DNA of 50,456 bases, taken from a virus. The translations under genes and the position numbers were made by a program. The stretch is from positions 1 to 50,456 of the IMG/VR virus record IMGVR_UViG_3300045135_001407, one strand, 5' to 3'. Shown piece after piece: positions 16,257 through 25,457 of this stretch; the first letter of the stretch is position 1; each line of letters starts with the position of its first letter. The notes below the pieces were generated by a model that ran no database searches, was not told where the DNA came from, and saw only the letters and a list, made by a program, of their open reading frames with translations.

Positions 16257-17557
16257 TGCTTAATGTGGTCAATAATGTAAGAGTTACTGGTCCTGATGGA
16301 AGAGTTTTTAAAGGGCCACAAGCTTTAGATTTACTATTTAATTCTAGACAAAAAATAGGCCCTGCTCGATTTTATCTAAAACCTAACAATGAACCTTTAT
16401 CTAGAGCTTTATTTGGTATCTACTCTAGATTATCTAATCTTGTGGATAGAGCCGTTGTCGAAAATTTAGGTGGTACTATTATAAAAGGTAAAGCTGGATC
16501 TGGTGTCATACCTGATTTTATAACCTATGATGAAGAAGGAGAGGTAGCTATATCAGAAGGTAAAGCTATTTCTACAAGAGTAGACGCCTCTGGACAAGTT
16601 ACTAGGGCTAGAGAAATAGGAGTGGCCGGAGGTAAGGGCATTAATTTAAGGCGTACTAGTAGATTATTAACAGGTTTTGTGACTGATGCTACTGGTATGA
16701 CACAATCAGTAGAAGAAGATGTGAATTTTTCAAAATCTTTTATTTCTCAACTACTAGCTTTAAAAAATGATAATAGCGGGTTAAAAGCTTTTTTAAATAA
16801 AAGCCGCTCTCCTGCAGCTATTGCTTTAAGAAAAAACTTTGAACTAAAATCTGCAAATATTAGAGTTCCTATTCAAGTTGGTAATAGAAGGATAGTAAAA
16901 TCAATCGGGTGGTCATGGAAACAAATAAGCCGTAACCCCAGAGCTAAAATAAAAGTAACAGAAGGTAAAAAAGGCGAAGTATTTTTTCAAATATATTTTA
17001 CGGAAGCAGAAGTTAGAGATTCTCTCAACAAAGCAAATGCTCGTTTAGATGTGGAACTAAAGAAAATTAGTAGCCAACTGGCAAGAGATTTAGCAGCAGA
17101 ATTTGCTCAATTTTCTCCTCAAGTAATTAGGTTTTTAAATAGTCAAATGAAAGGTCAATTTGTAATTGAATATGATAAAGGATCTGCTCTTTTAGGAAAA
17201 GGTAGTATAGTAGCCAAGACAAAAAGAAAAAAAGCTGCTACAAGATTAAAAGTTATTTCTGATATTCAATTAACTGCTTTAGTACAGCAGGAGACAGAGC
17301 GCAGAATGCCTAAAGGACCAAAACGAGGAGAGCCTCTCAGTCCTACTGTACTAACTTACAGAACTGGTCAATTTGTAGAATCAATTAAAGTAATGCAAAA
17401 TATAAGAAGCAATATGATTAAATATTACTATGCTCCTAATTATCGTGTACATGAGAAAAGAGGCGCTAGAGCACCTAGATTTTTGCTACAAGGTTCTATA
17501 AGAGAAGTAGTAAAAAGAGTGTATGGAGAACGTTTTAGAATTATAAGAGGTTTTTAA
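16256..17557 (+). CDS. Putative neck / head-tail completion protein
   Basis: A 433-residue, basic protein coupled to the connector gene by TAATG. The N-terminal ~300 residues are not recognised; they contain charged helices (ARLDVELKKISSQLARDLA). The C-terminal ~75 residues (TYRTGQFVESIKVMQNI, then YAPNYRVHEKRGARAPRFLL and a closing helix) resemble the end of HK97 gp10-like neck/tail completion proteins, where a TGxLxxSI strand and a G-x-APRxFL segment precede the last helix. Synteny, after the connector and before the tail terminator, fits that role. The long N-terminal extension is unusual for the family. Confidence 0.65.
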   Translation: MLNVVNNVRVTGPDGRVFKGPQALDLLFNSRQKIGPARFYLKPNNEPLSRALFGIYSRLSNLVDRAVVENLGGTIIKGKAGSGVIPDFITYDEEGEVAISEGKAISTRVDASGQVTRAREIGVAGGKGINLRRTSRLLTGFVTDATGMTQSVEEDVNFSKSFISQLLALKNDNSGLKAFLNKSRSPAAIALRKNFELKSANIRVPIQVGNRRIVKSIGWSWKQISRNPRAKIKVTEGKKGEVFFQIYFTEAEVRDSLNKANARLDVELKKISSQLARDLAAEFAQFSPQVIRFLNSQMKGQFVIEYDKGSALLGKGSIVAKTKRKKAATRLKVISDIQLTALVQQETERRMPKGPKRGEPLSPTVLTYRTGQFVESIKVMQNIRSNMIKYYYAPNYRVHEKRGARAPRFLLQGSIREVVKRVYGERFRIIRGF

Positions 17558-17590
17558 ACTGGGCACGAGTCTGTTTTGAGAATTTAAAAT

Positions 17591-17619
17591 TTGCTTTATA
17601 AAAGTCAATTTGCTATACT
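17591..17619 (+). promoter_or_regulatory. Promoter driving tail terminator and tail tube genes
   Basis: TTGCTT (17591-17596) and TATACT (17614-17619) are separated by exactly 17 bases in the 81-base gap before the tail terminator gene. The start point would fall near 17626, giving a very short leader. With the terminator at 19398-19478 it would define a separate unit for the abundant tail tube protein. Confidence 0.6.
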
Positions 17620-17638
17620 ATGAAAAGGTAGAAAATAA

Positions 17639-18091
17639 ATGGCGTTAAGTCGAAGAAAAGAGATAACCGAGTTATTGGTATCTGAGCTAAAGAAGATAAA
17701 TGGTGATGTTTCTACATTTGACGCTTCATATACCTATAACTTAAACATTTCTAATAATTGCTTTCGTCGTATGAGATTTTTAGACGAAATAAATGATTTT
17801 CCTACAGTGTGCGTAAATGCAGGTACAGAAACCAGAATTTACGATACCGCAGGATTAACTACTGGAGAACTAAACATAAATGTTCGTTCCTATGTTAGAG
17901 CAGAAAACCCTATAACAACCGCAGAAAGTCTAGCAGATGATATAGAACATGTTGTATACAACTTAGGAGATAGATCAAGTATCGGAATACTGGATATGAT
18001 AATAGAAGGTGTTTCTACAGATGAAGGTTTAGTAGCTCCCTTTGGCATACTAGAAATTGATATTTTAGCAAGATACCAATTAAATATATAA
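17639..18091 (+). CDS. Tail terminator protein
   Basis: A 150-residue protein with the typical length and layout of lambda gpU/HK97-like tail terminators: an N-terminal helix (RKEITELLVSELKKI), beta strands around FPTVCVNAGTE and LNINVRSYVRAE, a middle helix (TAESLADDIEHVVYNLG) and a final strand (LEIDILARYQLN). It would form the ring that caps the tail tube and joins it to the head. It directly precedes the tail tube gene, as in most siphophages. The call rests on size, secondary-structure pattern and synteny. Confidence 0.75.
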   Translation: MALSRRKEITELLVSELKKINGDVSTFDASYTYNLNISNNCFRRMRFLDEINDFPTVCVNAGTETRIYDTAGLTTGELNINVRSYVRAENPITTAESLADDIEHVVYNLGDRSSIGILDMIIEGVSTDEGLVAPFGILEIDILARYQLNI

Positions 18092-18104
18092 GGAGTTAAA
18101 TTAA

Positions 18105-19358
18105 ATGTCGGCCCAACTTAACCTACAAAGAAACACAAAAGTGTTTATGTCCACCGTTGATATCGCCAGCGGTGCCGAAGTAACAGCCTTGACTCCTGCA
18201 AACACATGGCAAGTAGAAATTCTTGCTGGTTATGCTGTTTCACAGGCTGCTGCAACTCAGGATATTACATCACTCGAAAGTGGTCTAACACCTGATCGTT
18301 CACAACAAAGATTTAATACTGCCCTAAACCCAGTTGACTGGAACTTCCAGGCCTATCTAAAGCCAACAGGTCTTACAAAGACCGCAGGTGGTTCAAATAA
18401 GGCTGCTGAAGGTAATTCTATGCCTTGTGCTGATTGGTTTATGTGGCAAGCACTAATGAGTAATACTGCTTTTGCTTCTGGATCAGCACTTCAGAGTACT
18501 TGGCAGGCTGATGGTAAATTTGCACTTAGCGAACGAGCTGCTGGATCAAATGTATTCCAGCATTCCTCTAACTTCGCTACTGCAGTTGAATACCATCTAT
18601 ACTTTAAAATGGATAACGTTTTTTATCAGGTTTCTAACGCTACTGTTAACCAAGGTTCTGTTGATGCCGCAATTGATGGCATTGCTACGACCACTTGGAC
18701 AGGATTCGGAACAAACTTGATTGAGCTTCGCGATGATAAACGAAACAATGCTGTTTCTGTATTCGGCGGAACTCTAAATGCTGGTACAGATGTAACAGCC
18801 AACTCTAACCAGTATGCAATGACAGCTGAAGCTTCATATCATCCTTGGAACTCTTATAATGTTTCTGGCACAATTTCATCAGCCAGCTTCATTAAGAATA
18901 GACTTTCAACAATTGATGTTAAGCACGCTGAGAGTGCAACTGCAGCAGGGGTTGACTTTACATTCCCAGTTACAGCACTCAGTTTTGATTACAATAACAA
19001 CATCACATACTTAACACCAGAAGAACTAGCAGCTCTTAACTCACCAATTGGTCAGTTTGCCGGTGCTCGTGCAATTTCTGGATCTCTAAGTGCATACTTA
19101 CGTGGTGGCTCAGATAACTCAGCTCAGTTCTTGAAGCAGATTGTTGAAGATGGTCGTACCTCTTCTGCAGCTACTTCTAACGCTAACCTTAAAATTGGCG
19201 GCGCAACTGCACCATTCTTTTCCATTAATATGCCGAGAGTTCAGTTCGAACTTCCAGTTCATGCTATTGAAGATGTGATTGGTGTTTCTGTCAACTTCCT
19301 TGCCCAAGAAACAACTAAGGGTACTGGAGATGAAATGACACTTATTGTAGAAAAGTAA
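18105..19358 (+). CDS. Major tail (tube) protein
   Basis: A 417-residue protein with a good AAGGAG site before ATG 18105. The sequence is beta-rich and Ala/Ser/Thr/Asn-rich, with NLQRNTKVFMSTVDIASG at the N-terminus, WNFQAYLKPTG in the first sheet and FDYNNNITYLTPEEL later, as in tube proteins of long-tailed phages. Codon choice is more C-ending than in neighbouring genes, as also seen in the capsid part, which suggests very high expression. Its length (larger than the usual 150-250) implies an added outer domain. Order after the tail terminator and before the chaperones supports the assignment. Confidence 0.82.
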   Translation: MSAQLNLQRNTKVFMSTVDIASGAEVTALTPANTWQVEILAGYAVSQAAATQDITSLESGLTPDRSQQRFNTALNPVDWNFQAYLKPTGLTKTAGGSNKAAEGNSMPCADWFMWQALMSNTAFASGSALQSTWQADGKFALSERAAGSNVFQHSSNFATAVEYHLYFKMDNVFYQVSNATVNQGSVDAAIDGIATTTWTGFGTNLIELRDDKRNNAVSVFGGTLNAGTDVTANSNQYAMTAEASYHPWNSYNVSGTISSASFIKNRLSTIDVKHAESATAAGVDFTFPVTALSFDYNNNITYLTPEELAALNSPIGQFAGARAISGSLSAYLRGGSDNSAQFLKQIVEDGRTSSAATSNANLKIGGATAPFFSINMPRVQFELPVHAIEDVIGVSVNFLAQETTKGTGDEMTLIVEK

Positions 19359-19391
19359 ATTAAATGAACTTTGAGGGGGTAAAATTTAATT
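19358..19391 (+). ncRNA. Upstream hairpin with G-rich loop in the tail tube 3' UTR
   Basis: AATTAAAT (19358-19365) pairs with ATTTAATT (19384-19391), exposing a loop that contains GAGGGGG (19373-19379). This G-run is exactly complementary to CCCCCTC (19429-19435) in the apical loop of the next hairpin, so the two can form a kissing loop. The pairing is seen directly in the sequence; whether the RNA folds this way is inference. Confidence 0.5.
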
Positions 19392-19397
19392 CCATGT

Positions 19398-19478
19398 GGG
19401 TGCTCACTATTAACAAACGTCAAACTTGCCCCCTCAGTTTGACAGGCGTTGAAAGCTATAGTGAGCACCCTTTTTATT
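19398..19478 (+). terminator. Long two-tier hairpin terminator after the tail tube gene
   Basis: GGGTGCTCACTAT (19398-19410) and ATAGTGAGCACCC (19458-19470) form a perfect 13-bp stem followed by TTTTTATT. Inside it GTCAAACT (19419-19426) pairs with AGTTTGAC (19436-19443) around a nine-base loop holding CCCCCTC. This is far larger than needed for termination in such a compact genome. It ends the tail tube unit and would reduce read-through into the chaperone and tape measure genes. Confidence 0.85.
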
Positions 19479-19498
19479 AATATAGAGGGGAAAAATAA

Positions 19499-19969
19499 AT
19501 GAGTAAAATCTCAAACTTAATGGCTAAGGAAACAGTAATTGACGTAGAGTTTCCTGATATTGAAGGTTTTGTAGTTAACCTAGTTTATCTTGGTCGAGAC
19601 GACCTAATGAAGATTAGAAATGCAAGTCTTACATACAAATTTAATAAGCGCACTCGTCAACGAGAAGAAGAAATTGATAACGATAAGTTTATTGAAGAAT
19701 ATGCTCGTAGAGCTATTAAAGGATGGAGCGGTCTTAAAGTAGGCTCTCTTCCAAAACTTCTTCCAGTAGATATTAGCGCTATGGATAAAGATGAGGCAGT
19801 AGACTATTCAGAAGAAGATGCACTTGATCTTCTACAAAATTCTACTATTTTTGATCAGTTTGTTACTGATGCCATGAATGACTATGAACAATTTTCGATT
19901 AGTAAAAAGGCTGAAGACGCAAAAAACTCGAAAAGTACCTCCGGCACAACTTCCAAGCAGGGGGAATGA
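19499..19969 (+). CDS. Tail assembly chaperone (gpG-like)
   Basis: A 156-residue protein beginning after GAGGGG. It has a beta-rich first half (VIDVEFPDIEGFVVNLVYLG), a helical part (DKFIEEYARRAIKGW) and a Ser/Lys/Thr-rich disordered tail (KNSKSTSGTTSKQGE). Position before the tape measure and the overlapping next frame match the G/GT chaperone pair of long-tailed phages, which hold the tape measure during tube assembly. A run of five G at 19960-19964, next to the stop, may allow a -1 shift into the following gene. Confidence 0.8.
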   Translation: MSKISNLMAKETVIDVEFPDIEGFVVNLVYLGRDDLMKIRNASLTYKFNKRTRQREEEIDNDKFIEEYARRAIKGWSGLKVGSLPKLLPVDISAMDKDEAVDYSEEDALDLLQNSTIFDQFVTDAMNDYEQFSISKKAEDAKNSKSTSGTTSKQGE

Positions 19970-20011
19970 CCCAGGACCAGTATCTGTTAATGTGTGAACA
20001 GATGGGCTGGG
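19960..20011 (+). other. Candidate -1 ribosomal frameshift site between the chaperone genes
   Basis: The first chaperone ends CAG GGG GAA TGA. The G-run 19960-19964 lets a GGG-decoding tRNA slip back one base and re-pair perfectly, entering the frame of the next gene. Five bases downstream, CCCAG (19970-19974) can pair with CTGGG (20007-20011), enclosing a second stem CTGTT (19984-19988) with AACAG (19997-20001). Re-initiation at the overlapping ATG 19966 is an alternative. Confidence 0.5.
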
Positions 20012-20289
20012 ATCCTAACCCTGATGAAATGCCGCCAGAGGTACATGATTTAAGTTATGAAGCACAACAAGCGTTAAGACTATTTAACGCATTACCTGAC
20101 AAAATAGAAGGTATGAATGGTATATGGTTAGGTAAAGATTACGCAGGTCTAGGAGACATAATGCGTATATATAAAATCGACGACAGTGAAGAAGTTTTTG
20201 ATCTTCTTCAAGTTTGTGTTGTAGAAGCTGCTACTCATTACGAGCAACAACGTAAAGCTAGAGAAGCTGCTTCAAAGGTGAAACGCTAG
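19966..20289 (+). CDS. Tail assembly chaperone, T-like part
   Basis: A 107-residue frame overlapping the end of the gpG-like gene by four bases (ATGA). The sequence (QYLLMCEQMGWDPNPDEMPP, then YEAQQALRLFNALPDKIEGMNG and a final helix) has the small helical form expected of the T part of a G/T pair, which recruits tail tube subunits. It may be made as a -1 frameshift fusion, as an independent protein, or both. Its stop TAG shares a base with the GTG start of the tape measure gene. Confidence 0.75.
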   Translation: MTQDQYLLMCEQMGWDPNPDEMPPEVHDLSYEAQQALRLFNALPDKIEGMNGIWLGKDYAGLGDIMRIYKIDDSEEVFDLLQVCVVEAATHYEQQRKAREAASKVKR

Positions 20290-23200
20290 TGGCAAGTATC
20301 AGAAATATCATTGAGACGATGTTTGTAACAAAGGGGGCAGAAAAAGCTGCTACCTCTACTCAAAATGTTACAAAAGCTCAAACTCGTCTTGGTCAGGCTT
20401 CTGCTTCTGCAGGGCGTCAGTTTTCCGCACAATCAGCGGGTCTTGGTGGTTTAGTTGCAGCATATGCTGGTGCTGCCGCTAACGTTTTTGCTATTACACA
20501 AGCATTCAGTGCTTTACAGAGAGCTTCTAGAGCAGAGGCTACTATTGCAGGTACTAGAACTCTGGCCGCTGCTGTAGGTGAAAGCGCTGATTCTATCATC
20601 GGTAATCTTAGAAAGATTACTCAAGGTCAGCTATCAATTGCTCAGGCAGCTGAAGTCGCTAACTTCCAGTTATCTTCTGGATTTGATTCCAAACAAATTG
20701 AAGGTCTTGCTCTAGTTGCTGTAAAAGCTTCTAAAGCATTAGGTCGTGATTTAACCGACTCTTTAAGTAGGTTATCAAGAGGTGTTGCTAAGATCGAGCC
20801 AGAAATCTTAGACGAACTTGGTATTATTGTGCGTTTAGATGATGCGGTTAAAAAGTATGCTTTAAGTATCGGCAAAGCCTCTTCTGACCTAACTACCTTT
20901 GAACGATCTCAAGCTTTTGCTAATGCAGTTATTGAACAAGGAACTGATAAGTACGCTGCTATAGATGAAAAAGCTTCTTCCACAATTAAAACCTTTGAAC
21001 AATTATCTGCACAAGTACAAGATTTGATCACTCAAATTGGGGGTCTTGTGGCGTCTGCGCTTGGGCCGTTTATTGAGCTTATCTCAGGTAATTTTTTAAA
21101 TGTTTTAGCTTCTGTTGGGTTAGTAGGAGGCTTAGTATTTGGAAAACTAGGACAAGTAGCCAAAGAAGGCTTAAGCAATGCAGGTGCTTCTATTGAAAGA
21201 GTAGGACAATCTGTTTCTAATTTCTTTGATAAAACAGGAGGACAAGGAGCCGCTAAACTAACTGCATCTTTAAAAAAAGTAGATTTAAGTTTTAAAGGTC
21301 TTACAGGACAACTAGCCGGACTAACACAAAAAGAGCGTTTAGCTGCGCAAGGTCTTTTAAAATTAGCAAAAGATGGAAATATAACTGCCGCTCAAATGAA
21401 GCAGTTAGATGTTATTCTTAAAAAAAATACAGGTACTCTAACAACTTTAGAAAAAGCTGCTCTAGCAGCTTCTAAAGGGGTTCAGGGGTTAGGTAGAGCA
21501 GCTTTATTTGCTTCTAAAACTGCTTCTTTTGCTGGTAAAGCATTTAGCCTAGCTGCTAAAGGTGTTAATCTATTTATAGGTGCTATTTCTAAAATATTTT
21601 TTGTAGTTAGTATCATTCAACTTATTTCTTCTACTCTCGGTAAGCTAATTTTTGGGGTTGATCCTTTAGTGGGAGCAGGCAAAAAAGTACAAGAATTCTT
21701 TGAGAAGTTCCGACAAGGAGCACAAAAAGCTAAAGTTGCTGCAGAGGCTGTTACATCAGCTACTCAACAAATGTCAGGACTAGGAGATGTTTTGTCTCAG
21801 ATTACTACTTCCCAAGAACGAAGAGGTCAGTTTTCTTTTATTTTTGGTTCTGGTGAAGCCTCGCCAGAAGAGGTTAGAGCTAGACTTACAAAGATATCAA
21901 ACGCTTTCCAAAAAACTCTTCAAACAATAGATAAACTCTCTGACCCTCGTCAAGTTAGTACAGGGACTGCCATGCTACAAAGAATGGGCATAGTCGATAC
22001 TAGTGGAGTCCGTCAAAGATTGAGAGAGATAACTAGAGAAGTAAGTCAGATGGATCTAGATGGTGCAGAAAAAAGAGCAGAAATTTTAAGAAGAATCGCT
22101 CCAGTTATCCAGAAAGCTTCTATAGAAGGACAGATTGCAGCAGTAAAAAAAGAGTATCGTAATCTAGATGATGTAATTTTACAAAAGTTTAAAGCAACTC
22201 TTGAAAAACAAGCAGAGATTGCCCGTAAAAATAAAGGGTTAGAAGAATCTGTTAGAGATAGTCAAACTGCGGCAGGACAATTAGCTCGTCAATTTGTAGA
22301 AAATTATTTTACAGCTGTTGGTGATGGAACTGCTGTAGCAGGGACAAAACTACAAGAGGTATTTCAAAGCTTAGGTAATCAATATGAAAAGACAGATGAA
22401 GCGGCAGCACAATTTGTAGATTCTTTAGCTCTTTTAAATATACAACTAGGAAAGGATAAAACAATTGATGGAGCCGCTCAAATAGCTCAGTTTGCAGTAA
22501 AACTAGAAGCAGGAACTATGAGTACTGAGCAGCTTTCAAAAGCAATTAATATTCTTGGAAAAGAATTAGAAAAAGCTGAAAATACTGCAAACGGAGCAAC
22601 AGGCGCTATTGAAGCTTTAATATTTGCAGCAAAAGAACAGCAGGCTATAAAAGCTATTGGTGATCAATTTGATAAACTATTCCCTCCCGATGCTCTTAAA
22701 CAGGGAGCACAGTTTGTTATGATTACAAAAGAAAGCATAAGACTGGCTCGAACAGAACGCGAGGTTAGAGAAGCCTCTGTAAGAAGCTTAGTAGAGTTGA
22801 CTAAGTATGAAGGTGACAATAATGTACTAAAAGATAGAGCTAGAAAAAGTCTCGAATCTTTAGCAAGAAGATACCCTCAACTAACTTCTGAAATAGATAA
22901 GCAGGAAAAAGCACTTGAAAAGTTAAATAAACAGCTAACACAGCAGCTCGATACTTTAAGAGGACAACTTACAATACAAAGCGCAGAAAATGCTATCAAA
23001 AATAGGGCTAATGCTATAAAAGATGAGGAATCAGCTCTAAAACGTACAACAGACTTAAATAAATCTAATCTCGCTCTTGAAAAAGAGAGAGTTAGAGTTG
23101 CTAATCTTAAACTGGATCTTCAGATAGCACAAAAAAGAGAAAAAATAGAAGAGTTAAAATATGAATTACAATTAGAGCAACTAGAGTCTAGTAGAATAAA

Positions 23201-25457
23201 AGCTAGAATTGAAGACGCTGACCGTAGAGCTAGATTAAGGCTGTCTGAGCAATCTCAGATTCAGAGTGCTTTCTCTAATCTATTCTCTGATGCAGATAGA
23301 CGAGCACTAGAGCGAAAAGGTCTAGAACTGGATGTCACAAAAGCTGAAAAACTTTTAGAAGAGCAGAAAAGACTATCTCAAAAAGAAATAGAAACAGCTA
23401 AAAAGATATTTACTGAAAGAAAAGCTATTGCAGAACTAGAGTTTCAAAAAGGTAAAGCACTATTAGACCTTCGCAAGAAAGAAATTCAAGAAAATCAACG
23501 TGCTGCTCAAGCAGAGTTAGATGCTCTTAAGAATCGTGGTACGAAAGGTTTAGAGGCAGATAAAACAGATCGAATAAAGATAGCTAACGAAACAAAAGCA
23601 GCTGCTATCGCACAGGCAGAGGCAGCAAAACAATCTCGTGATCTTCAGATAGAGAAAATAAAAGCTGACGCCGACTTCTTGTTAATTCAAGTAGAAGCTC
23701 TTGAGAAGCATCCTGAAGCTATGAGAACTGTATTTAATGGGTTCTTAGTTGGATTTGATAAAATTGTATCTAGAATGCCTGGGGCTACAGCATCTGGGGG
23801 TGCTCCTCAGATCGAGGCTACTACAACTAGTACTAATAATCTTGCAGAAAGAGCTAGAAAATTAGTAGACTCTGCTAATACAGCAGAGTCTACCTCTGAA
23901 GCTATCTTTAAGACACAGACAAAATTAGCAGAAGATGCTGCTACTCAGTCAATAGCAGAAGCAGAGAGACAGTTTAAAAATGAAAAGGCTAATCTAGAAA
24001 ATAGAAAGAAGATTCTTCAAAACAATTTAGATATAGAAAAAGAAAGGCTAAAAGCATTACAAATAGAAGGTCAAATACTAGAGCAAACAAAAAAATCTAG
24101 TATTGCTTCCGCTACCAGAGAAAGAGATTTAGCGATTGCAAACTCTAAAGATAAAGTAGCTGCCGCAGAACGAGAGGTAAATGCTGCTAAAGAAGCGATT
24201 GCATCTTTTGATAAACTATCCGAAATTTTAGGAGACAAGCTAGTTAAAGTTGCTAACAAAGTTGCTGGTATTATAGGCGATAATCTAGCCGATGGTATGG
24301 ATAAACTGTTAGACGCTATTAATGACGGAACTCTGACTATGGATAACTTTAAGCAAGGCTTTAAAGACATGGTGAGAAAGATTCTTGCAGATACTCAAAA
24401 GGCTTTTATGGAAGAGTTTGTCTTACAACCTGTAAAAGATTTTATCGGAGGATTTATTAGAGATTTAGTCTTACCTGATGCTAAATTAGAAGAGGCTAAA
24501 AAGTTTGAAACACTAGCACAAAGTATTAATGAAGGTAATGAAAATGTGGCTAAAGTAACAGGCGATGCTCTTCAAAAGCAGTCACAGACCCTTACTGAAG
24601 TTTTTGGATCAGTTACTAATGTAATGATCGTTGGTCAAACAGGACCTGTTCTAGTTACTACTTCTGGAGCTGGGCTAGGACCACAAGGAGTACTTGGACA
24701 AGCTGGAGCAGATAGAGATGTTCTAAAACAGTCTGATGCTAATATATTTGCCGAAGAAGATGATTTTGGAGGACTATTAGCAGAAACAGGAGATGCTTCT
24801 AAAGGTTTAGGTAATAGTCTTGTAGGAACCACAGAGGCTGTTGCAGGAACTACTGGTGGATTTAACTTACTAAACGGAAAAATTCCCTTACTAAATATGA
24901 GTATTATGGACGTAATCGGTAAACTAGGAGATTTTGGCTCTGGTTTGGTGAAGTCTATTGGAAGCCTATTCTCTGGCATCCTTGGCGGTGGCGGCGCTGG
25001 AGGAGGCGGAGGACTATTTGGAAGTATATTCAGTGGTATTAGTGGTTTCTTTGGTGGCGGTGGCGCAGCTGCTACTGCACCTGCAGCAAGCTCTTTAATG
25101 GGTATTGGTGCAGCTGGCGGTATACTTGTGGCTAGTGGAGGATTAATTAGACAGATGAACTCTGGTGGAACGGTCATGAGAGACCGTGTTCCAGCTTTAC
25201 TAGAGCCAGGTGAGTTTGTGATGAGAAAGAGTGCTGTTGATGCAGCAGGACTTCCCGCTATGCAAGCTATGAATTCTGGAAAGTCTCAACAAAATAATAT
25301 GCCCCCTGTTAAAGTTCAAGTTGAAAATACTGGTCAACCAAAAGAAGCGCAGGCCGATACAAAAATGGACGGGGAAGCAATGATTATTAAAATCATAACA
25401 AAAGATTTAAACTCTAATGGACCTATCAGAAGGAGTATTAGACAGAACGCTAGATGA
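20289..25457 (+). CDS. Tape measure protein
   Basis: A 1722-residue protein with GTG start in a TAGTG overlap. The N-terminus is Ala/Gln-rich helical (SIRNIIETMFVTKGAEKAA), followed by a hydrophobic segment (residues about 255-285, GLVASALGPFIELI...SVGLVGGLVFG) and another near 435-455. The middle is long Lys/Glu-rich coiled coil (about 560-1400). The end has a Gly-rich stretch and the motif VPALLEPGEFVMRKSAV, frequent near the C-terminus of tape measures. It spans the tail lumen and sets tail length; at about 0.15 nm per residue (rule of thumb) it predicts a tail near 260 nm. No peptidoglycan hydrolase motif is evident. The next gene overlaps by four bases (ATGA). Confidence 0.93.
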   Translation: MASIRNIIETMFVTKGAEKAATSTQNVTKAQTRLGQASASAGRQFSAQSAGLGGLVAAYAGAAANVFAITQAFSALQRASRAEATIAGTRTLAAAVGESADSIIGNLRKITQGQLSIAQAAEVANFQLSSGFDSKQIEGLALVAVKASKALGRDLTDSLSRLSRGVAKIEPEILDELGIIVRLDDAVKKYALSIGKASSDLTTFERSQAFANAVIEQGTDKYAAIDEKASSTIKTFEQLSAQVQDLITQIGGLVASALGPFIELISGNFLNVLASVGLVGGLVFGKLGQVAKEGLSNAGASIERVGQSVSNFFDKTGGQGAAKLTASLKKVDLSFKGLTGQLAGLTQKERLAAQGLLKLAKDGNITAAQMKQLDVILKKNTGTLTTLEKAALAASKGVQGLGRAALFASKTASFAGKAFSLAAKGVNLFIGAISKIFFVVSIIQLISSTLGKLIFGVDPLVGAGKKVQEFFEKFRQGAQKAKVAAEAVTSATQQMSGLGDVLSQITTSQERRGQFSFIFGSGEASPEEVRARLTKISNAFQKTLQTIDKLSDPRQVSTGTAMLQRMGIVDTSGVRQRLREITREVSQMDLDGAEKRAEILRRIAPVIQKASIEGQIAAVKKEYRNLDDVILQKFKATLEKQAEIARKNKGLEESVRDSQTAAGQLARQFVENYFTAVGDGTAVAGTKLQEVFQSLGNQYEKTDEAAAQFVDSLALLNIQLGKDKTIDGAAQIAQFAVKLEAGTMSTEQLSKAINILGKELEKAENTANGATGAIEALIFAAKEQQAIKAIGDQFDKLFPPDALKQGAQFVMITKESIRLARTEREVREASVRSLVELTKYEGDNNVLKDRARKSLESLARRYPQLTSEIDKQEKALEKLNKQLTQQLDTLRGQLTIQSAENAIKNRANAIKDEESALKRTTDLNKSNLALEKERVRVANLKLDLQIAQKREKIEELKYELQLEQLESSRIKARIEDADRRARLRLSEQSQIQSAFSNLFSDADRRALERKGLELDVTKAEKLLEEQKRLSQKEIETAKKIFTERKAIAELEFQKGKALLDLRKKEIQENQRAAQAELDALKNRGTKGLEADKTDRIKIANETKAAAIAQAEAAKQSRDLQIEKIKADADFLLIQVEALEKHPEAMRTVFNGFLVGFDKIVSRMPGATASGGAPQIEATTTSTNNLAERARKLVDSANTAESTSEAIFKTQTKLAEDAATQSIAEAERQFKNEKANLENRKKILQNNLDIEKERLKALQIEGQILEQTKKSSIASATRERDLAIANSKDKVAAAEREVNAAKEAIASFDKLSEILGDKLVKVANKVAGIIGDNLADGMDKLLDAINDGTLTMDNFKQGFKDMVRKILADTQKAFMEEFVLQPVKDFIGGFIRDLVLPDAKLEEAKKFETLAQSINEGNENVAKVTGDALQKQSQTLTEVFGSVTNVMIVGQTGPVLVTTSGAGLGPQGVLGQAGADRDVLKQSDANIFAEEDDFGGLLAETGDASKGLGNSLVGTTEAVAGTTGGFNLLNGKIPLLNMSIMDVIGKLGDFGSGLVKSIGSLFSGILGGGGAGGGGGLFGSIFSGISGFFGGGGAAATAPAASSLMGIGAAGGILVASGGLIRQMNSGGTVMRDRVPALLEPGEFVMRKSAVDAAGLPAMQAMNSGKSQQNNMPPVKVQVENTGQPKEAQADTKMDGEAMIIKIITKDLNSNGPIRRSIRQNAR

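Noticed and set aside
24635-25177. Antisense frame with Pro-rich product opposite the tape measure end
   Set aside because: It is the complement of the Gly-rich tape measure tail (Gly codons read as Pro), with no start signals.
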